From: Gordoniibacillus chartarius | GTDB taxonomy: Bacteria > Bacillota > Bacilli > Paenibacillales > NBRC-103111 | Assembly (NCBI RefSeq): GCF_042432825.1 | Contig: NZ_JBHLWN010000014.1 | Location: forward strand, 90,176-154,175 | Length of the DNA stretch: 64,000 nucleotides | Direction of reading: 5' to 3' | In this document: in pieces, positions 49,489 to 58,288 of the stretch | How the letters are laid out: each line of letters opens with the position of its first letter | Numbering within the stretch: the stretch's first letter is position 1 | Position numbers and translations under genes: made by a program | Notes under the pieces: generated by a model | What the model saw: only the letters and a program-made list of their open reading frames with translations | What the model was told of the DNA's origin: nothing | The model's database searches: none

Positions 49489-50853
49489 ATGAACCTTGCT
49501 TCTCTCGTACAAAGCCAAAAGCAATACCATGCCGGCGGAGAAACGCTGGACGCAGATTTCCGCATACGGATGCTCCGTAAGCTGCAGGAGGCGATTCGCC
49601 GCTTCGTGCCGGCCCTGCAGGACGCGCTTGCCGCCGATCTCGGCAAGTCGGAGACGGAAGCGTTCATGACCGAGCTTGGCGTTACGATGGCGGAGCTCAG
49701 CTTCACGCTGAAAAACCTTCATCGTTGGGCCAGGCCGCGCAAGGTTCGAACCCCTCTGACGCATTTCGGCACCCGCTCGACGATCATCCCGGAGCCGTAC
49801 GGCTCCGTATTGATTATCGCTCCTTGGAACTACCCGGTGTTCCTGTCGCTGCCGCCGCTGATCGGTGCGATTGCCGCCGGCAATTGCGCTGTCGTCAAGC
49901 CCTCGGAGCTTGCACCGGCGACTTCCGGCGTTCTCGCCGAGCTGATCTCGGCGACGTTCCCGCCGGAATACGTCGCGGTTGTCCAGGGGGAGGCGGATAC
50001 AAGTCAAGCGCTTCTGCGCGAGCCGTTCGATTATATTTTCTTTACCGGCAGTACGGCGATCGGGCGTAAAGTGATGGAAGCAGCGGCCGTTCACCTGACC
50101 CCGCATACGCTGGAGCTGGGCGGCAAGAGCCCCTGCATCGTACACGGCGATGCCCGTCTTGAGCTCGCTGCGCGGCGGATTGCCTGGGGGAAGCTGCTGA
50201 ACGCAGGCCAAACCTGCGTCGCCCCGGACTATATTCTCGTCCAGCGCGAAGTGAAGCGGCGCTTTGTCGATGCGCTGAAGGCGGAAATCGTACGCCAAGC
50301 CGGGGACGCGCTCGGCGGTGCGGATTATCCGCGTATCGTCAGCGAGAAGCATTACAGCAGGCTGCTCGGTCTGCTCGAAGGACAGCACGTGCTTTACGGC
50401 GGACGGGGCGACGCCAGCAGGCTGCGGCTGGAGCCGACGCTCGTCGATGAGCCGGACCCCGAATCGCCGCTCATGTCGGAAGAAATCTTCGGACCAATTC
50501 TGCCCATTATCTCCTACGGAGAGACGGAGGAAGCGATCCGGTTCGTGCAGGAGCGTCCGAAGCCGCTCGCCCTGTACGTGTTCACGGAAAACGGCGCCGT
50601 CCAGCGGGACGTGCTCCGCCGCGTATCGTTCGGCGGCGGATGCGTCAACGATACGGTCTACCATCTATCGTCCCCGTACCTGCCCTTCGGCGGCGTCGGC
50701 GCCAGCGGGCTGGGCGCATACCACGGTCAAGCGAGCTTCGAGACGTTCTCGCATCACAAGAGCGTGCTGAAGCAGACGACTTCCTTCGACTTGCCGTTTC
50801 GTTACATGAACTTCAAAGGCTCCCTGGCGCTGATGAAGCGTCTGCTGAAGTGA
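49489..50853 (+). CDS. Aldehyde dehydrogenase
   Basis: 454 residues, NAD(P)-dependent. Cofactor part GSVLIIAPWNYPVFLSLPP, glycine motif FFTGSTAIGRKVM, catalytic Glu in LELGGKSP and nucleophile Cys in NAGQTCVAPDY. The C-terminus without extra domain fits the class 3/fatty aldehyde (YwdH-like) group. ATG 49489 is placed by GGAGG; earlier in-frame starts lack an RBS. Its stop region overlaps a convergent hypothetical gene by 41 nt. Confidence 0.92.
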   Translation: MNLASLVQSQKQYHAGGETLDADFRIRMLRKLQEAIRRFVPALQDALAADLGKSETEAFMTELGVTMAELSFTLKNLHRWARPRKVRTPLTHFGTRSTIIPEPYGSVLIIAPWNYPVFLSLPPLIGAIAAGNCAVVKPSELAPATSGVLAELISATFPPEYVAVVQGEADTSQALLREPFDYIFFTGSTAIGRKVMEAAAVHLTPHTLELGGKSPCIVHGDARLELAARRIAWGKLLNAGQTCVAPDYILVQREVKRRFVDALKAEIVRQAGDALGGADYPRIVSEKHYSRLLGLLEGQHVLYGGRGDASRLRLEPTLVDEPDPESPLMSEEIFGPILPIISYGETEEAIRFVQERPKPLALYVFTENGAVQRDVLRRVSFGGGCVNDTVYHLSSPYLPFGGVGASGLGAYHGQASFETFSHHKSVLKQTTSFDLPFRYMNFKGSLALMKRLLK

Positions 50854-51256
50854 GGCGCGCTTTCAGCGCGGCATAATCGGTCTTGCCGCTGCAGAGCAGT
50901 TCGCGGAAGTCGGCAAGCCGCGGCTCCTTGGCCGGCATGCTGCCTGTGCCGCTATGCTGAAGCGGTTTAACGGGCTTGGCCTTCCCCACGATCAGGACGA
51001 TCCGCTCCCCTTTCCGCCCGTCGGACACGCTGACAGCCGCCATTTGGCCGGCTCGACCAGGCCGCCATTTGGCCGCCAGCTCCTCGACGAGCTGCAGCGG
51101 CACCATCTCGCCGCCGAGCTTGGCGAACCGTTCGGCTATAGCATCGTTAACGGCGAAGGCCGCCTCCTTTAGCAGCACAAGTGCGAGCAGCACCGCATCG
51201 GCGTGAGACAGGTGATGTAACGTCAACCGAGAATCGCTAACAGCACTACTATTCAT
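50813..51256 (-). CDS. Hypothetical protein convergent with the aldehyde dehydrogenase gene
   Basis: 147 residues, no recognised family: an N-terminal helix-rich part (ADAVLLALVLLKEAAFAVNDAIAERF), a middle AAVSVSDGRKGERIVLIVGK and an Ala-rich tail. It overlaps 41 nt of the aldehyde dehydrogenase 3' end tail to tail. RBS is weak. It fills an otherwise empty 400-bp stretch, but may be spurious. Confidence 0.45.
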   Translation of the reverse strand: MNSSAVSDSRLTLHHLSHADAVLLALVLLKEAAFAVNDAIAERFAKLGGEMVPLQLVEELAAKWRPGRAGQMAAVSVSDGRKGERIVLIVGKAKPVKPLQHSGTGSMPAKEPRLADFRELLCSGKTDYAALKARLTSADASSAPGSL

Positions 51257-51347
51257 AGTACCCGCCCGTCATGACATCTAAAGCTTGAACGCTTAAGCTT
51301 TCCGCTCATGACAAAGAGACCGCGGATGCGGTCTCTCCGATTTTCCG

Positions 51348-51362
51348 GCATAATGATTATCA
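51348..51362. promoter_or_regulatory. Fur-like box upstream of the acetyltransferase gene
   Basis: GCATAATGATTATCA matches TGATAATnATTATCA at 12 of 14 positions. It contains a possible -10 (CATAAT) and lies 27 bp before the start codon. Confidence 0.5.
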
Positions 51363-51388
51363 TCGAATCTTCGAGGGAGCTGAGACAT

Positions 51389-51901
51389 ATGACAACCTAC
51401 AAGATAAAGGTCATCGAACTAAGCGACCTGTCCCCACAGCTGCTGGAGGAGCTTGCCGATCTGCTCGTCGACGTCGTCGCGGACGGCGCCTCGATCGGCT
51501 TTCTGCCGCCGCTTGACCGCGATGAAGCTCGCGCTTATTGGAAGCACGTTATCGAGCCCGGCGTCCACTTGTGGATTGGCATATGCGGAGAACGACTCGT
51601 CGGTACCGTACAGCTGCATCTTGCGATGAAGCCCAACGGCTCGCATCGCGCCGAGATCGCCAAGCTCATGGTTCATCCTTCCGGACGCAGGAACGGTGTG
51701 GCGAGAATGCTTATGCAGGCCGCCGAGAATCGGGCCAAACAGCTGGGAAGAAGCCTGCTCATCCTGGACACGCGAGCCGGCGATCCTTCCAACCTTCTGT
51801 ATCGGTCGATCGGCTATACGGAAGCCGGCTCCATCCCGAATTTTGCCCGATCCGCAGACGGTTCTTTGGCAGCAACTGTGATCTATTACAAGTCGATCTA
51901 A
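51389..51901 (+). CDS. GNAT family N-acetyltransferase
   Basis: 170 residues; acetyl-CoA-binding motif A region reads AKLMVHPSGRRNGVARMLMQAAENRA, then LLILDTRAG and SNLLYRSIGYTEAG. ATG 51389 follows GAGGGAG. Substrate unknown; a Fur-like box lies in front of it. Confidence 0.9.
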   Translation: MTTYKIKVIELSDLSPQLLEELADLLVDVVADGASIGFLPPLDRDEARAYWKHVIEPGVHLWIGICGERLVGTVQLHLAMKPNGSHRAEIAKLMVHPSGRRNGVARMLMQAAENRAKQLGRSLLILDTRAGDPSNLLYRSIGYTEAGSIPNFARSADGSLAATVIYYKSI

Positions 51902-51917
51902 AGCGGGAAGCTTGGCG

Positions 51918-52265
51918 TTACCCGGCAGCAATCCGGTCGGCCGCAGACTGGATGGCGTCGACGACTCGCCCGAACCCGTGTCGAACGGCTCCGGCGATGT
52001 GATCCGCGCTTTCCCGTATCCCTGCGAGCAGCCCATTCTGCTCCCGCAGCACGTCCGTCTGTTCCTTCACCGAATTGTTCAGCTCCGCCGCCTGGTCGGC
52101 TAAACCGAACAGGCCAAGCCCGATGACGCTGATCCCGATCATCGCCATGATCATCCACAGCCATCCTTGCTGATACCAGGCCTTGGAGGGCTGCGGAGTC
52201 GGACGCCGCTCCGGATGATGCCGCTCTTCGTGCGAGTGATAGCCATTGGAAGGGTAACGTTCCAT
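51918..52265 (-). CDS. Single-pass membrane protein with coiled-coil C-terminus
   Basis: 115 residues: basic/His-rich N-terminus (GYHSHEERHHPERRP), one membrane helix (WLWMIMAMIGISVIGLGLFG), then a helical end (AAELNNSVKEQTDVLREQN and onward). ATG 52265 with AAAGGGAGAGG upstream. Unknown function. Confidence 0.75.
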   Translation of the reverse strand: MERYPSNGYHSHEERHHPERRPTPQPSKAWYQQGWLWMIMAMIGISVIGLGLFGLADQAAELNNSVKEQTDVLREQNGLLAGIRESADHIAGAVRHGFGRVVDAIQSAADRIAAG

Positions 52266-52371
52266 GCCGATCCTCTCCCTTTCGATTTGCGGTTTCTCCC
52301 GCCGGTCTGCGGAAGTGCTATACACTTCGAAAGGGAGCTCCGGGTTTCATAGGGCAGCCGCTGTTATCGGG

Positions 52372-53217
52372 CTATCGCCTATGCAAGAGAGCGGGATCGA
52401 CCGCCGGCAGAAGCCCTTCCCGGGCGGCGCGGCCGAGCAGCGTCTCGATCGCGGCGAAGCCGCTCTCCCCAAGGTCGGCGGTAAATTCATTCACGTAAAG
52501 CTCGATGTGCGCCTTCGCGACCTGCGGGTCCATCTCTTGGGCGTGCTCCATGACATACTTAGCGGACGCCTCCGGATTGGCCCAGGCATATTCAACCGAA
52601 GCGCGGGTCCAGCCTGCGATCGCCTGCACATCCAGATTGCGCCGGGCGATGATGGCGCCGAGCGGAATCGGATGTCCCGTGTCCTCTTCCCACCAGGCCC
52701 CCATATCGGCCAGCATCGTTAACCCGTATGTCTGATATGTAAATCTCGCCTCGTGGATAACGAGACCGGCATCGATCTTGTCGTCCCGTACGGCCGGCAT
52801 AATCTCATGAAACGGCATCACGATGATGCTGCCGACGCCGCCCGGCACCTGCTGCGCCGCCCACAGCCGGAACAGCAGATACGCCGTCGAACGCTCGCTC
52901 GGCACGGCAACCCGGAGTCCGGAAAGCTCCTCCGGCGACTTCGCCCCGCCTTCGGCGGTCAGAACGAGCGGACCGCAGCCCCGGCCCAGCGCCCCGCCGC
53001 AAGGAAGCAGCGCATACTCCTCCAATACCCACGGCAGCGCCGCAAACGAAATTTTCAGCACGTCCGGACCGTTGCCGGAAGCGGCCAGCCCATTCGTAAT
53101 ATCGATGTCCGCGTACCGGACGTTCAGCTTCGGCGCCCCAGGCAGATGACCGTTCACCCAGGCATGAAAAACAAACGTATCGTTCGGACATGGCGAAAAA
53201 GCGATGTCTAATGTCAT
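52372..53217 (-). CDS. mqnD: 1,4-dihydroxy-6-naphthoate synthase
   Basis: 281 residues; futalosine pathway enzyme that makes 1,4-dihydroxy-6-naphthoate from cyclic dehypoxanthine futalosine. Start DIAFSPCPNDTFVFHAWV is the family signature (SPCPNDTF), followed by GLAASGNGPDVLKISFAAL and VIHEARFTYQTYGL. ATG 53217 overlaps the mqnB stop by 4 nt (ATGA) and has GGAGG. In one operon with mqnB. Confidence 0.95.
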   Translation of the reverse strand: MTLDIAFSPCPNDTFVFHAWVNGHLPGAPKLNVRYADIDITNGLAASGNGPDVLKISFAALPWVLEEYALLPCGGALGRGCGPLVLTAEGGAKSPEELSGLRVAVPSERSTAYLLFRLWAAQQVPGGVGSIIVMPFHEIMPAVRDDKIDAGLVIHEARFTYQTYGLTMLADMGAWWEEDTGHPIPLGAIIARRNLDVQAIAGWTRASVEYAWANPEASAKYVMEHAQEMDPQVAKAHIELYVNEFTADLGESGFAAIETLLGRAAREGLLPAVDPALLHRR

Positions 53218-53909
53218 TTGAATACCTCCGCTAGTACTTTTCCAGCCGCCTCTAAGGCGTCCAGCGCTTCTTTGATTTTCCAAGCTCCGCGATCTCTCGG
53301 ACCGACGGCGTTCGAAATCGCACGCAGCTCCAGTACGGGCAGTCCGGCAAGGCTCGCCGCTACCGCCACGCCATAGCCCTCCATCGCCTCTGCCGCGGCA
53401 TCCGGTATACGCTCCGCACGGTCCGCCGCCGTTTCCGCCGTACCGGTTGCAGCCGACACCGTCAGCACCGCTCCCAGCTGAGCCGGCAGTCCAGCCTGGC
53501 GCAGCGCCTCCGTGAGCTTCATGGCCGCCGCCCCGTCAACCCGCTCGACCGAGGAGCCGAAGCCAAGCTCGTCCACACGGAGAAAGCCGTCCGGCGTCTC
53601 CGCCCCCAGGTCCGCGGCCACGATCGTCTTCGCCACGACAAGCGAGCCGATCTCCGCCTTGCCCGTAAAGCCGCCTCCGATCCCCGCGCTTACAACAAGC
53701 CGGTATCTGCCGCCGGCCAGGGCCATCGACGTGCGCGCCGCCGCCGAGGCCGGTCCGACACCGGCCAGAAGAACATCGAAGCCGGCCCTTTCGCCGCCCA
53801 GGCCGCGAAGCACCGCATCCCTTTCCACATCAACCGCCGTCATGATGAGCACTTTCCCGCCAAGGTCAGCGGCTCCGCGCTCCCGTTCGTTCCTTCGCGA
53901 TTCCTCCAT
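53214..53909 (-). CDS. mqnB: Futalosine hydrolase
   Basis: 231 residues, nucleoside phosphorylase fold. VLIMTAVDVERDAVLRGL at the N-terminus, VLLAGVGPASAAAR, and the late EAMEGYGVAVAASLAGLPVLELRAISNAVGPRD carry the typical purine/5'-methylthioadenosine nucleosidase motifs. It removes hypoxanthine from futalosine. Start ATG 53909 is taken; AAGGAG is about 11 nt away and a TTG just before it is a possible alternative. Presence of MqnB means futalosine (via a deaminase) is an intermediate. Confidence 0.92.
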   Translation of the reverse strand: MEESRRNERERGAADLGGKVLIMTAVDVERDAVLRGLGGERAGFDVLLAGVGPASAAARTSMALAGGRYRLVVSAGIGGGFTGKAEIGSLVVAKTIVAADLGAETPDGFLRVDELGFGSSVERVDGAAAMKLTEALRQAGLPAQLGAVLTVSAATGTAETAADRAERIPDAAAEAMEGYGVAVAASLAGLPVLELRAISNAVGPRDRGAWKIKEALDALEAAGKVLAEVFK

Positions 53910-54029
53910 CAAGTGCGTATCTCCTTTCGCCAACATTTTCGCCAACATTGCTGCATCTTTACATTTTACCACGAAACGAACGGGAATTGCGCTTGCAAGG
54001 AACTCCTTCCGAACAGACCCAACCCAAAA

Positions 54030-54065
54030 AGAAAAATCCCCGGCACGCCTAAGCGGGTCGGGGAC
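54030..54065 (-). terminator. Terminator of the YdjO-like gene
   Basis: Minus strand TCCCCG and CGGGGA with inner CCCGC/GCG, followed by five T. Confidence 0.75.
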
Positions 54066-54072
54066 GACGATT

Positions 54073-54270
54073 TCAGCTATGATGCATGCCCTGTATGACA
54101 GGCAGCAGCTTCGTATTCTTCTCCATTGCGGAACGGCATAACGGACAAATCGGGTTCACGGAGAAGCTGAATTGATCCCGCATCCAGCCCTTGCAGCCTT
54201 GCTTGACACAAGTCCACACCACAGTCATCTCTTCCGGAATCGGTTCATTCGTTCTTTTCGAAAAGTTCAA
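54073..54270 (-). CDS. YdjO-like cold-inducible small zinc-ribbon protein
   Basis: 65 residues from TTG 54270, 7 nt after GGAGG. NFSKRTNEPIPEEMTVVWTC, CKGWMRDQFSF and CPLC match B. subtilis YdjO: two C-x4-C/C-x2-C pairs form a zinc site. It lies just downstream of the cold shock gene on the same strand, a plausible cold-response pair. Confidence 0.85.
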   Translation of the reverse strand: MNFSKRTNEPIPEEMTVVWTCVKQGCKGWMRDQFSFSVNPICPLCRSAMEKNTKLLPVIQGMHHS

Positions 54271-54371
54271 ATCCCCCGCCTCCTTCACATGTAAACGAAA
54301 TGCTGCCAGTCCTCCAATGGAAAAAGAACTGCCCAAATCATGGAACAGTTCTTTCGCAGCTTACTTAACTA

Positions 54372-54575
54372 TTAGTATACTTTCACGACATTCGCAGCTT
54401 GTGGACCGCGGTTGCCTTCAACTACGTCGAAAGTTACCTTCTGGCCTTCGTCGAGGCTCTTGAAGCCTTCGCCTTGAATAGCCGAGAAGTGAACGAATAC
54501 GTCGTTGCTGCCTTCAACTTCGATGAAGCCGAAGCCTTTCTCTGCGTTAAACCATTTTACGATACCTGTTTGCAT
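54372..54575 (-). CDS. cspB: Cold shock protein
   Basis: 67 residues, one OB-fold. RNP1 KGFGFIEV and RNP2 VFVHFSAI are intact, and the protein begins MQTGIVKWFNAEKGFGF. ATG 54575 follows GGAGGG. It acts as an RNA chaperone at low temperature. A TATAAT on the minus strand at 54601-54606 may be the -10; if so the leader is short and the usual long cold-shock leader is absent. Letter of the paralogue (B, C, D) is arbitrary. Confidence 0.97.
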   Translation of the reverse strand: MQTGIVKWFNAEKGFGFIEVEGSNDVFVHFSAIQGEGFKSLDEGQKVTFDVVEGNRGPQAANVVKVY

Positions 54576-54754
54576 GTGTAAACCCTCCACAAATTTCCCA
54601 ATTATATCCGTATGATTCGAAAAAAATTCACAATACGCAGAAGCATCCCATCGGATTCGCGAATACTATTGCATCGTTGTGAATTATTGATCTCATATAC
54701 ACGAATACAGTAAGCTTATCACATCATCCTGTAAAAAGCAAGCACTACTTCCTC

Positions 54755-55465
54755 TTATTTTTCCCTCTCGTCAAACAAGCCCATCTTGCGAAGCTCAGCC
54801 GCTGCTTCCTTACTCGACGGCTTACCCATTTTGCGTAAAATGTTGCCGACATGCACCTTGATCGTCCGGAGTGAAACGACAAACCGATCGGCGATTTGCG
54901 ATTGGCTGTAGCCTTGATCGATCAATTGCAAAATTTGGCGCTCCGTCGGCGTAACCAAATCCTCCGTCATTTTCTTCTTGAATTCGTGCTCGACGCCGGC
55001 CAGCCGCTGCAGCTCGCTGCGCACCGTATCGGAAACCGAGGCGCTGATCGTCGGCCGATTGCGGAAAGCGGACCGGATCGCCCCGGGGATATCGTAGTAG
55101 TTCGATTTCAGGTGATAGTCAACGGCGCCGGCCCGGAACGCATCCATGATGATATCTTTGTCTTCCATCGACGTAAGCATAATGACTTTACAGCCCGTTT
55201 GCGAAGTCACTTCCGCCGTCAATGCGATCCCTTCACGGGAGCTCGATACCAGCATGACGTCCATCAGCACGACGTCGAAGCCGCCCGGTGCGAGCGCTTC
55301 GCGCGCCTCCTCCAGACTCGATGCCGTCACGACGATGTCGAAGTCGGGTTCCTTCGCCAAATACGCCTGCAGGCCGCGCAGCCAATCCGCGTCGTCCTCC
55401 ACAACGGCGATGCGTATGCGGTTCCTCTCAAGCGGTCCTGCTTCGAATTCGGTCACGATCCCCAA
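54755..55465 (-). CDS. NarL/FixJ-type response regulator
   Basis: 236 residues: receiver domain (IRIAVVEDDADW; phosphoacceptor Asp in VVLMDVML; LKSN lysine) and LuxR-type HTH (LVTPTERQILQLIDQGYSQSQIADRFVVSLRTIKVHVGNILRKMG). It overlaps the upstream kinase gene by 13 nt, marking a two-component operon. Targets unknown. Confidence 0.93.
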   Translation of the reverse strand: MGIVTEFEAGPLERNRIRIAVVEDDADWLRGLQAYLAKEPDFDIVVTASSLEEAREALAPGGFDVVLMDVMLVSSSREGIALTAEVTSQTGCKVIMLTSMEDKDIIMDAFRAGAVDYHLKSNYYDIPGAIRSAFRNRPTISASVSDTVRSELQRLAGVEHEFKKKMTEDLVTPTERQILQLIDQGYSQSQIADRFVVSLRTIKVHVGNILRKMGKPSSKEAAAELRKMGLFDEREK

Positions 55466-56826
55466 CTCCTTCCCATTCTCCAGAAGCGCCGCCCCGTCCC
55501 CGGCTTCGCCTTCGGAAAGCTGATATATACCGTCGTTCCTTCGCCGACGACGCTTTCGATCTCCAGATTGCCGCCATGCACTTGCATGACCTTATACGCA
55601 TACGCAAGTCCGAGTCCGAAGTTCAGCTTCGATTTCGTCGTGAAGAACGGCTCCAACACGCGCCTCAGCTGCTCCTTCGGAATGCCCGGACCGGTATCCT
55701 TCAGCCGCACATAGTAGCTCCGTTTCGTCTCGAACAAGCGAATGTTCAGCTCACCGCCCTCCGGCATCGCTTCCACCGCATTCGTGACAATATTCGTCAC
55801 CGTCTCGGCAATGTGCGCGCCGTCGCCCTCGATTACCGGTCTCACCCGATACGCCGCCTTAACCCTGTAGCCGGCCAGAAGCGGTCCCATACTGTCGAGG
55901 AGCTCTTCGAGCAGCGCGGCCAAATCGACCGGCGCTAGCCGCAGAACGACGTCTTGGGTCTGCTGATGCACGCGCTGGATCATTTCCCCGATATGGCGCG
56001 CCGACGACTGCACGATGCGCAGGTCTTTCTCCATTTCGGTCAACCCGCCTTCCCGGGCTTCCGCAAGCAGCTTGTCGGTAAACAGGCTCATTTTGCCCAA
56101 ATCGTTCTTGATGGCGTGATTCAGAATGGCGGTACCCGATGTGATGGCGCGGAACGCGTGATCGAGACGCCGTTTCTCAAACAGAAACTGGATGCCGAGA
56201 AAGCCGAAGCGGAAAATCGATACGACAAATGCCAGAAATGCGGCTGCGATAACCCAGATATTGTACCGCCACATCTCGTAAACGCCGAGCAGCGGAAACA
56301 CGAAGCTGAACAGCGTACAGAGCACTACGGTCGGAACAATCGCCCAAGCCGTGACCTGATGCATGCGCCGCAGCGCCGGCACCGGTTCGCGCTTCGCCAT
56401 AATGATCCACGAGCCAGTCACCATATAAGGCAGCACCCACAGGGCAGCCTGGGCGAACGGAACCGGATACATCGGACGAATCAACCCCAGCGTGAGCGCA
56501 GGCGGCACCAGCAGCAGCACCGTCAGCAGCCGGCGATGTGTAAATAGCCTCGTATCCGGGTTATAATGAATCGCAAATAACACATACGTATATGGAAGTC
56601 CGTAATATTGCACGAGTGAGGCGGCTTTTTCCATTATGAATAGCGTGCCGTACAACGGGCTGTCTGGCGCGATGCCCGGCAAGACCGTATCGCCGAGGAC
56701 GGCCGACAATGCTCCTGCGCCTCCTGCGAAAGCAACGAAGCTCAGCCAGCGGATCGACGGGCGCTTAGCGTCGGCTGCGAGCAGTACAAGCGTCACCGTC
56801 CACAGCATGAGCAGAACAAAGATCAT
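55453..56826 (-). CDS. Multi-pass membrane sensor histidine kinase
   Basis: 457 residues. The N-terminal half has about seven membrane helices; the kinase part carries a phosphoacceptor region with NHAIKNDLGKMSLF, and ATPase motifs NAVEAMPEGGEL and LKDTGPGIPKEQLRRVLEPFFTTK, FGLGLAYAY. The NHAIKN-type H-box resembles the KinB/GAF-less kinases paired with NarL regulators in Paenibacillus. The start is ATG 56826 (a TTG directly before it is possible). Signal unknown. Confidence 0.9.
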   Translation of the reverse strand: MIFVLLMLWTVTLVLLAADAKRPSIRWLSFVAFAGGAGALSAVLGDTVLPGIAPDSPLYGTLFIMEKAASLVQYYGLPYTYVLFAIHYNPDTRLFTHRRLLTVLLLVPPALTLGLIRPMYPVPFAQAALWVLPYMVTGSWIIMAKREPVPALRRMHQVTAWAIVPTVVLCTLFSFVFPLLGVYEMWRYNIWVIAAAFLAFVVSIFRFGFLGIQFLFEKRRLDHAFRAITSGTAILNHAIKNDLGKMSLFTDKLLAEAREGGLTEMEKDLRIVQSSARHIGEMIQRVHQQTQDVVLRLAPVDLAALLEELLDSMGPLLAGYRVKAAYRVRPVIEGDGAHIAETVTNIVTNAVEAMPEGGELNIRLFETKRSYYVRLKDTGPGIPKEQLRRVLEPFFTTKSKLNFGLGLAYAYKVMQVHGGNLEIESVVGEGTTVYISFPKAKPGTGRRFWRMGRSWGS

Positions 56827-57007
56827 CAAGGCTCACCCTTAGAAGCTACAAGTTATGAATCGAAAAGGACCGATCCTTAAAACCGTTCATCCTTCATCAT
56901 ACACGAATTTTGAGCGCCTGTGGGTACATTTTGCCTGACGATTGAAACTTTGTGGCCTGCTCTGCGTTATAATTGCAATATTACCGACCCGGAGAGGAGG
57001 ATCGCCT

Positions 57008-57325
57008 ATGGCATTCGGCATTACAAGATCGGAGCTTACCCAATGGAAAGAGGCGGTTTCCCGCGGGGAAATCGCCTTTCTGACCCATTATTGGCTGGAC
57101 CCGCGGTTCCCGGACGCACGTACCGTAACGAAGGTAGGCTGCGCCGATCTCGCCAAGCTGACAGCATGGTGCAAGGAGAACGGTCTCAATCCCGCCTACA
57201 TTCACCACCGGCCCCCGTTTCCTCACTTCGATCTGATCGGCCGCAAGCAAGCGGAAATCCTGAAACGGGCAGGCCATGCGGACCAAGTGCGGCGTTTTCA
57301 GCTTGACCGAGCACCCGGCCTATAA
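57008..57325 (+). CDS. Small conserved protein (YneQ-like)
   Basis: 105 residues beginning MAFGITRSELTQWKEAVSRGEIAFLTHYWLDPRFPDARTVTKVG, then NPAYIHHRPPFPHFDLIG and KQAEILKRAG. This matches my memory of a conserved Bacillales protein (YneQ type). ATG 57008 has GAGAGGAGG. No catalytic motif evident. Confidence 0.78.
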   Translation: MAFGITRSELTQWKEAVSRGEIAFLTHYWLDPRFPDARTVTKVGCADLAKLTAWCKENGLNPAYIHHRPPFPHFDLIGRKQAEILKRAGHADQVRRFQLDRAPGL

Positions 57326-57358
57326 CTCAACGATTTGCGTATCCCCGCCTATCGCGCT

Positions 57359-57868
57359 TCACTGCTCTTCGCCGGGTACGACGGAAGCTTTGATCGTTTC
57401 GAACGAAACCGGCTTGTAGTCCCAAAGCTCGACGCTGACGTTGACATACTGCGGACTGGCGTAGCGCTGCCCGTGGATGTGACCGTGGATGTTGACGTAC
57501 GGCATATGCTTATTCACATACATCGGCTCGTGCGACAGCAGGAAAAAGCCTCCGTACACGATAGGATACTCACTTACTTCGTCAAAGCCGGCATCCAGCC
57601 ACCAGCTCCTGGAGCGGCCCCGGTCATGATTGCCGAGAATCAGCTGCTTGGAGCCGTTCAGCCTCGACACGATCGCCCGTGTTTTCTCCAAATTGAGAAA
57701 TGAGAAGTCGCCAAGGTGCAGCACCCGGTCCTTCGGCCCGACAACGGCGTTCCAGCGCTCGATCAGCGCTTCGTTCATCTGCTCGGCGTCTTCGAACGGC
57801 CGCGATTCGTAATCGATAATATGACGGTGGCCAAAATGGTGGTCTGAAGTAAGAAACACATTTTGCAT
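57359..57868 (-). CDS. Metallophosphoesterase of the calcineurin-like superfamily
   Basis: 169 residues. Dimetal-site motifs in order: FLTSDHHFGH, HLGDFSF, ILGNHDR, LLSHEPM and IHGHIHG. Compact YfcE-like or Ap4A hydrolase-like phosphodiesterase; substrate unknown. ATG 57868 follows GGAGTGTG; in-frame starts up to 57877 exist. Convergent with the YneQ-like gene. Confidence 0.92.
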   Translation of the reverse strand: MQNVFLTSDHHFGHRHIIDYESRPFEDAEQMNEALIERWNAVVGPKDRVLHLGDFSFLNLEKTRAIVSRLNGSKQLILGNHDRGRSRSWWLDAGFDEVSEYPIVYGGFFLLSHEPMYVNKHMPYVNIHGHIHGQRYASPQYVNVSVELWDYKPVSFETIKASVVPGEEQ

Positions 57869-58021
57869 AAGCATCACACTCCATGTTACGATGCGAAATC
57901 GTTATGACCCCAGTATACACCAGCCGCGTATCTCCGTAATAGCGCGCGTTTGTGTCGTATGTGTATGATACGTTTCCCGCTGTGGGATTCTATGGGCATC
58001 CCATACCCGGAGGTAGTACAA

Positions 58022-58246
58022 TTGAACCGTCAAGAGCAGCACCGGGCTGAGCTTACTTCAGCCGAAATCGCTGCGTTATGGAATTCCTGCATGACCGAGA
58101 GCATGAGCATTCGCATCTTGTCTTATTTTCTCAACAACATCAAGGACCCGGAGATCCATGCCGCCGTTCGTCAAGCTTACGACTCGTCGAGCCGCAACAC
58201 CGCTGGCTGGAAGAGCCGCCGCAAGCGCCGGACCGGCGCGCGTTGA
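58022..58246 (+). CDS. Truncated DUF3231-like protein
   Basis: 74 residues from TTG 58022, 8 nt after GGAGG (58009-58013). The part RAELTSAEIAALWNSCMTESMSIRILSYFLNNIKDPEIHAAV is close to the opening of DUF3231 proteins (spore coat-like, typically around 330 residues with two repeats). Here the frame ends in a basic tail soon after it, and I see no continuation in the other frames. A gene fragment or a one-domain relative. Confidence 0.6.
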   Translation: MNRQEQHRAELTSAEIAALWNSCMTESMSIRILSYFLNNIKDPEIHAAVRQAYDSSSRNTAGWKSRRKRRTGAR

Positions 58247-58288
58247 TCGGCAGCAAATAGCCGACTGAACGGTCCTGTCCAACACGGA

